Assembly (NCBI GenBank): GCA_031278965.1
Contig: JAITJJ010000206.1
Coordinates: 1-7,011 of the forward strand
Reading direction: 5' to 3'
DNA from: Deferribacteraceae bacterium
Lineage (GTDB): Bacteria > Chrysiogenota > Deferribacteres > Deferribacterales > JAISNW01
DNA length: 7,011 nt
A program made the translations under genes and the position numbers. The stretch's first letter is position 1, and every line of letters begins with the position of its first letter. Below, one piece after another: positions 6,589-7,011 of the stretch. A model generated the notes under the pieces. That model worked only from the letters and a program-made list of their open reading frames with translations. It had not been told where the DNA came from and searched no databases.

Positions 6589-6632
6589 GGTATTTGGGGT
6601 AATTTTTTGTCAAATTTTTGAATATTTTTACA

Positions 6633-6652
6633 GATTATCGTTGATTATAGTT
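6633..6652 (+). repeat. Tandem 10-base direct repeat upstream of the transposase-like gene
   Basis: GATTATCGTT (6633-6642) is followed at once by GATTATAGTT (6643-6652), with one mismatch. The two copies are one helical turn apart, and the second ends six bases before a TATAAT box. This could be a regulator or transposase binding site, or chance in AT-rich DNA. Confidence 0.4.
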
Positions 6653-6658
6653 ATTTTT

Positions 6659-6664
6659 TATAAT
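6659..6664 (+). promoter_or_regulatory. Probable -10 box of the transposase-like gene
   Basis: A perfect TATAAT lies about 35 bases before ATG 6699. No good -35 is found: TTATCG at 18 bases is poor, and TTGATT is only 12 bases away. Activity would be weak or need an activator. Confidence 0.35.
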
Positions 6665-6685
6665 ATTACTGTGTAAGTATTTATG

Positions 6686-6692
6686 TAGGAGG
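6686..6692 (+). promoter_or_regulatory. Strong Shine-Dalgarno of the transposase-like gene
   Basis: TAGGAGG is followed by six bases and ATG at 6699. This is the best ribosome site in the window and fixes the start. Confidence 0.75.
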
Positions 6693-7011
6693 TTTGGTAT
6701 GTATCTAAGAAAAGGCAAGAGCAAGAGCAATGGCAAAGGTTATCTATCCATTGTCAAAGATTACAGGGATAAAGCAAGCGGCAAGGAGCTAAAGGATTAT
6801 GTCTTTGAGGAGAAAGGTTATAAAGCGCACGGTGACGGCAGGATTAAATCCCGGATATATCCTAAAGAGTTATCGGTAACGGAGATTAAGGGCAAGGTTC
6901 AAAAGGTTCGGATAGAAGAGAAGCAGGTGGTGTTTTACAGTGATGCATACGCAAAGCGAGCCAAAGCGGAGCGTGAAGCGGTATTATTGAAAGCACGTGA
7001 GTTGGTGGATA
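6690..7011 (+). mobile_element. Left part of an IS1634-family insertion sequence (ends not defined)
   Basis: The only evidence is the transposase-like frame and its AT-rich lead-in. The left terminal repeat lies upstream at an unknown position within 6590-6698, and the right end is outside the window. No target-site duplication can be judged; IS1634 relatives are known for variable, often long ones. Confidence 0.45.
6699..7011 (+). CDS. IS1634-like transposase, 5' part, probably internally deleted (runs off the right edge)
   Basis: The frame is open from ATG 6699 to the edge (104 codons plus one base). The N-terminus MYLRKGKSKSNGKGYLSIVK followed by DYRDK is the usual opening of IS1634-family (IS4 superfamily, DDE) transposases. 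From about residue 29 the sequence reads KELKDYVFEEKGY, then KSRIYPKEL, EEKQVVFYSDAYAKRAKAER and LLKARELV. From memory of the family, these blocks normally come after a large part of the catalytic domain, as KE(L/F)KDYV..SGY and VVFYS.KYA.RAKAER. The direct join near codons 25-30 (6771-6788) therefore suggests an in-frame internal deletion that removed much of the DDE domain. The basic, lysine-rich composition fits a DNA-binding protein. If the deletion is real, the product cannot transpose by itself but could still bind the IS ends. Family assignment is fairly sure; the deletion rests on recalled family layout. Confidence 0.7.
   Translation, partial: MYLRKGKSKSNGKGYLSIVKDYRDKASGKELKDYVFEEKGYKAHGDGRIKSRIYPKELSVTEIKGKVQKVRIEEKQVVFYSDAYAKRAKAEREAVLLKARELVD

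Larger units (their letters stand above)
6453..6698. other. AT-rich divergent intergenic region
   Basis: No credible gene lies between the receiver-HPt start and the transposase-like start. The stretch is much richer in A and T than the neighbouring genes. It holds divergent promoter candidates, a 7-base inverted repeat, a near-palindrome TCAAATTTTTGA (6610-6621) and a tandem 10-base repeat. The left end of the insertion sequence must lie somewhere in its right part, but its terminal repeat cannot be recognised without the other end. Confidence 0.6.

Noticed and set aside
6601..6630. TCAAATTTTTGA near-palindrome as a regulator site
   Set aside because: It is short and made mostly of A and T runs in an AT-rich spacer, so chance is a sufficient explanation.

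Overview
This 7 kb window is a bacterial chromosome segment that is densely packed with genes up to about position 6450. It then passes through an AT-rich divergent spacer into the start of an insertion-sequence gene that leaves the right edge. There are no tRNA, rRNA or CRISPR signals. The organism cannot be named from these genes. MutS2, a short FtsY, a spore-photoproduct-lyase-like radical SAM protein and a ROK kinase would fit many anaerobic bacteria (Clostridia, Synergistota, spirochaetes and others). The SPL-like protein is no evidence of sporulation, because it lacks the key SPL cysteine.

Layout. On the + strand (1-2124), the C-terminal part of mutS2 enters from the left edge. It is followed six to nine bases later by a diacylglycerol-kinase-family lipid kinase. 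A 48-base convergent gap without a convincing terminator separates these from a five-gene minus-strand cluster (6452 down to 2173). In transcription order the cluster is: a receiver-HPt two-domain protein, ftsY, an unrecognised protein with a ParB-like helical segment, an SPL-family radical SAM protein with a GTG start, and a ROK-family sugar kinase. The junctions are a TAATG overlap, a 20-base overlap, a GTGA overlap and a 3-base gap. The five genes are therefore almost certainly one transcript with translational coupling. Two good sigma70-type promoters for it lie at 6588-6560 and 6508-6481.

Right end (6453-7011). The divergent spacer is strongly AT-rich. It carries a tandem 10-base repeat and a perfect TATAAT box facing right. 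After a strong Shine-Dalgarno, an IS1634-like transposase reading frame starts at 6699. Its first ~25 codons match the usual N-terminus of that family. The next codons resemble a region normally found after much of the catalytic domain, which suggests an internally deleted copy.

How the genes work together. ftsY (SRP receptor, membrane targeting) is the housekeeping anchor of the cluster. The receiver-HPt protein is a phosphorelay intermediate. The unknown protein and the SPL-like enzyme are physically coupled and may act together. The ROK kinase is probably a sugar kinase that rides along. Several proteins carry substitutions at normally conserved positions: the MutS2 Smr LDLR motif, the ROK ExGH motif, the SPL hydrogen-donor Cys, the receiver switch Thr, and the FtsY DATTGQ motif. 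These are the most interesting leads here. No clearly new defence or mobile system is visible; the best candidate for undescribed biology is the unknown-protein/SPL-like pair inside the ftsY operon.
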